Assembly (NCBI RefSeq): GCF_036417845.1
Contig: NC_089981.1
Coordinates: 85,043,268-85,107,267 of the forward strand
DNA length: 64,000 nt
Direction: 5' to 3'
Origin: Apteryx mantelli
Lineage: Eukaryota > Chordata > Aves > Apterygiformes > Apterygidae
The translations under genes were made by a program, and so were the position numbers. Each line of letters begins with the position of its first letter. The first letter of the stretch is position 1. Below are positions 61,942 through 64,000 of this stretch, piece after piece. Under the pieces are notes generated by a model. The model was not told the DNA's origin, ran no database searches, and saw only the letters and a program-made list of their open reading frames with translations.

Positions 61942-64000
61942 GTAAAATAAAATTGCATAATGGTCAAAGTGAATGTCTCTCTAATTGTACTGTTTTATTA
62001 CATGTATAACAGAAAGCCTGTATGTAGTTTTGGTGTGTGTCCAGGTAGTTTTTCATCTGAGAGAATTGCTGGAATTTGTGACCATCAGCCAATTATTCAG
62101 AACCGATTATTCAGTAACAAGAATAGAGAAAGTCACTCTCTGATTTAGACCTTTTGAATAAGAGAATTAATATTGTTTGTCGTGGTCAGACATGAAAGTT
62201 TCCAAAGCACTCAACTTGCTAGTTCAAACATAATGTGAAGCTTCACTGCTATGAAAGTTTAAGTGAATTTAATGAATTTTTTTGCTAGTTTAGCTCCCTG
62301 AACTGACTTGCTGTAGGACCTATTTCCAGTGCTGGTGCAAATGAAAGGGCATGAACAAACAGGTGAGATGGGAAGAAAGACAGGAATGTGGCAGTGTTGA
62401 TTCAGGTAGTTTTAACCTGGGCTTGTGTGATATAGTCTGAATCAAACTAACAGTTTGCTGCTGCTGAATGGAGATGGTCTTGGGCCCCTTTCCTTGCTCC
62501 TGGCTGCACGCTGCAATGGCTCTTCTCAAGCTAGGTCTAGGCACTTCTCTTATCTCATGATAAGCTGATTTAACTCACTAAAAGGTCAGAAAACTAATCT
62601 GAAAAAAGACAGCTTTTTTAAAATCAGAGTTAGCAAAGTTTTGTGACTGGAGAAGCCTCAGAGCAAGTGCAAAGGGAAGAAGCTGTGCGTCTGTGAGCTG
62701 GTGGTGAGGGAGGGATGTGAGTGAGGAAGGAGCAAGGGCAGGGTAGGGTAGGGGAAGTGAGGAAGGAGGAAGCAGAGGAGGACCTTCTCTTGTTTGTGGT
62801 GAGCTGTTAATTTGGCATGGCTCTTCTGAGAAACCTCACCCTAAGTCAAGAAACCAGCTGCCTGGTTTCTGGGCCAGCATTGGGTGGTGCACTGGTAACT
62901 CAGATGCACGATTTTCTTTGGCAGAGTTAAACACCTAGGCTTCTGTATTCCTAACTCCTGGATCCTCTCTTGTTTTGAAAAGAGCTGCTATTTCAAATAG
63001 TGCAACTTTTAAGCTTTTTGTCTCACTGCCCGTATTCTTTCTAGAGATGTAATTGACATAAGTGTTTTTGTTTCTCAAATGAGTATAACTTGGGAGATGA
63101 GCTTGACCTTTCTATTTTTTAGAGTTCCTGGAATGCTTATAAGCTAGTTGGCTCAACAAAAGGTTTAGGTACCTGAACATTAATTTAGATGACGGTAGTG
63201 TGTGAATTCAAAGTGCAATAGCTGTTTCTTAGTGACTTCTCCCCCCACACTTTTCTTGCAGAATGGGATTGTTTGCAGTAACCTCAACTAGAACACTCAA
63301 GAAGTTTAGAAACTTTGTAGAAAAGCTGTTTTTATTCAAGGGCAGATATGAAAAGCTTCACTAGCCTGGTCAAAGGACACACTTTCTTGAGAAGTCCAGC
63401 TCTTTGGAGGTGTGCAAGAAGAACGATGATGGACTTTCTAGCAAGATGCTGAACCCTCAGCATTCATAGTGGGGTCTGCATCCTAAAAGAGCTTTGCATG
63501 TGAGTTAAGCAGGAAGAAGCCTGGAATTATGCAGAATTACTTCCTCTAGCTCTTTCTCCGTAATTGTCCCTAGAGTGTAATTTAGAGCAGTCAGGGATCT
63601 GTACTGATACCAACTCGGTTTAAACTATCTTCTATGTTTCTGTTGGATTGCTTGTGTTAACTTCTGCAATGTACTTTCATGTTTATTAGGACAAGTGGGA
63701 GCTATAGCTCCTACCGCTGTAAATATTTTTCTCTTGGGAATTTCTAGTATGGGGGGGGCAAGATTACAAGGTCTCTGTTTCTTTTTGGTATTAGTGTGAA
63801 GGACATGTTTTCCCTTCTCTGTTTTTAGAAAGTGATGCTATTTTTTATTTTTTTTAATTTTGTAGAAAGGTCGTTGAATTCTTCACTTCTGTTCTCAGAA
63901 ACCTGACCAGCGACTACCTCTTCTACTTGAGCATTCTTTCTGCTCTCTCTGTATTGATTGCTATTGCTGAATAAGTGTATTAGTGTAATACCTTTTTTAA
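61942..64000 (+). other. EXOC5 intron 2 (partial)
   Basis: Runs to the right edge without another exon. Contains a purine-rich stretch 62640-62790 with a canonical G-quadruplex motif at 62736-62754. Confidence 0.85.

Overview
This 64 kb window is nuclear DNA from a vertebrate, most likely a sauropsid and probably a bird. The reasons are three genes with vertebrate exon/intron structure and GT-AG introns, CpG-depleted DNA with CpG islands only at promoters, old CR1/L3-type LINE relics and other ancient amniote repeats, and a compact layout. No young avian CR1 copy was seen, so a crocodilian or turtle cannot be excluded. There are no operons, rRNA, recognisable tRNA or CRISPR arrays.

Layout from left to right. 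(1) 1-9410, minus strand: the 5' part of NAA30, the catalytic subunit of the NatC N-terminal acetyltransferase. Coding exon 1 (8478-9410) and exon 2 (811-934) are present; later exons lie left of base 1. A GC-rich CpG-island promoter runs to about 10.2 kb. (2) About 10.2-47.9 kb: a 37.7 kb gap with no coding exon I can support. It holds degraded CR1/L3 LINEs (14.5-15.1 and 19.0-20.1 kb), a hAT-like MITE relic (36.15 kb), a diverged tandem repeat (31.5-32.0 kb), and an unusually CpG-retaining stretch near 40.3-42.0 kb with a cluster of developmental transcription-factor-like motifs. (3) 47,974-56,821, minus strand: a complete eight-exon AP5M1 (MUDENG, mu subunit of AP-5) encoding 490 residues. 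(4) 57,143 to the right edge, plus strand: EXOC5 (exocyst SEC10), coding exons 1 and 2 only. AP5M1 and EXOC5 are head to head, with 321 bases between their start codons, inside one CpG island.

The order NAA30 - AP5M1 - EXOC5, with NAA30 and AP5M1 on one strand and EXOC5 on the other, matches (inverted) the arrangement I recall on human chromosome 14q22. All three look like housekeeping genes: co-translational N-terminal acetylation, late-endosomal sorting and exocytic vesicle tethering.

Exon boundaries were derived by reading splice signals and checking reading phase. Homology is from recognition of the families, not from a search. I found no exotic new system. The best leads are the CpG-dense intergenic domain at 40-42 kb, the diverged tandem repeat at 31.5 kb and the low-complexity expansion of NAA30 exon 1.
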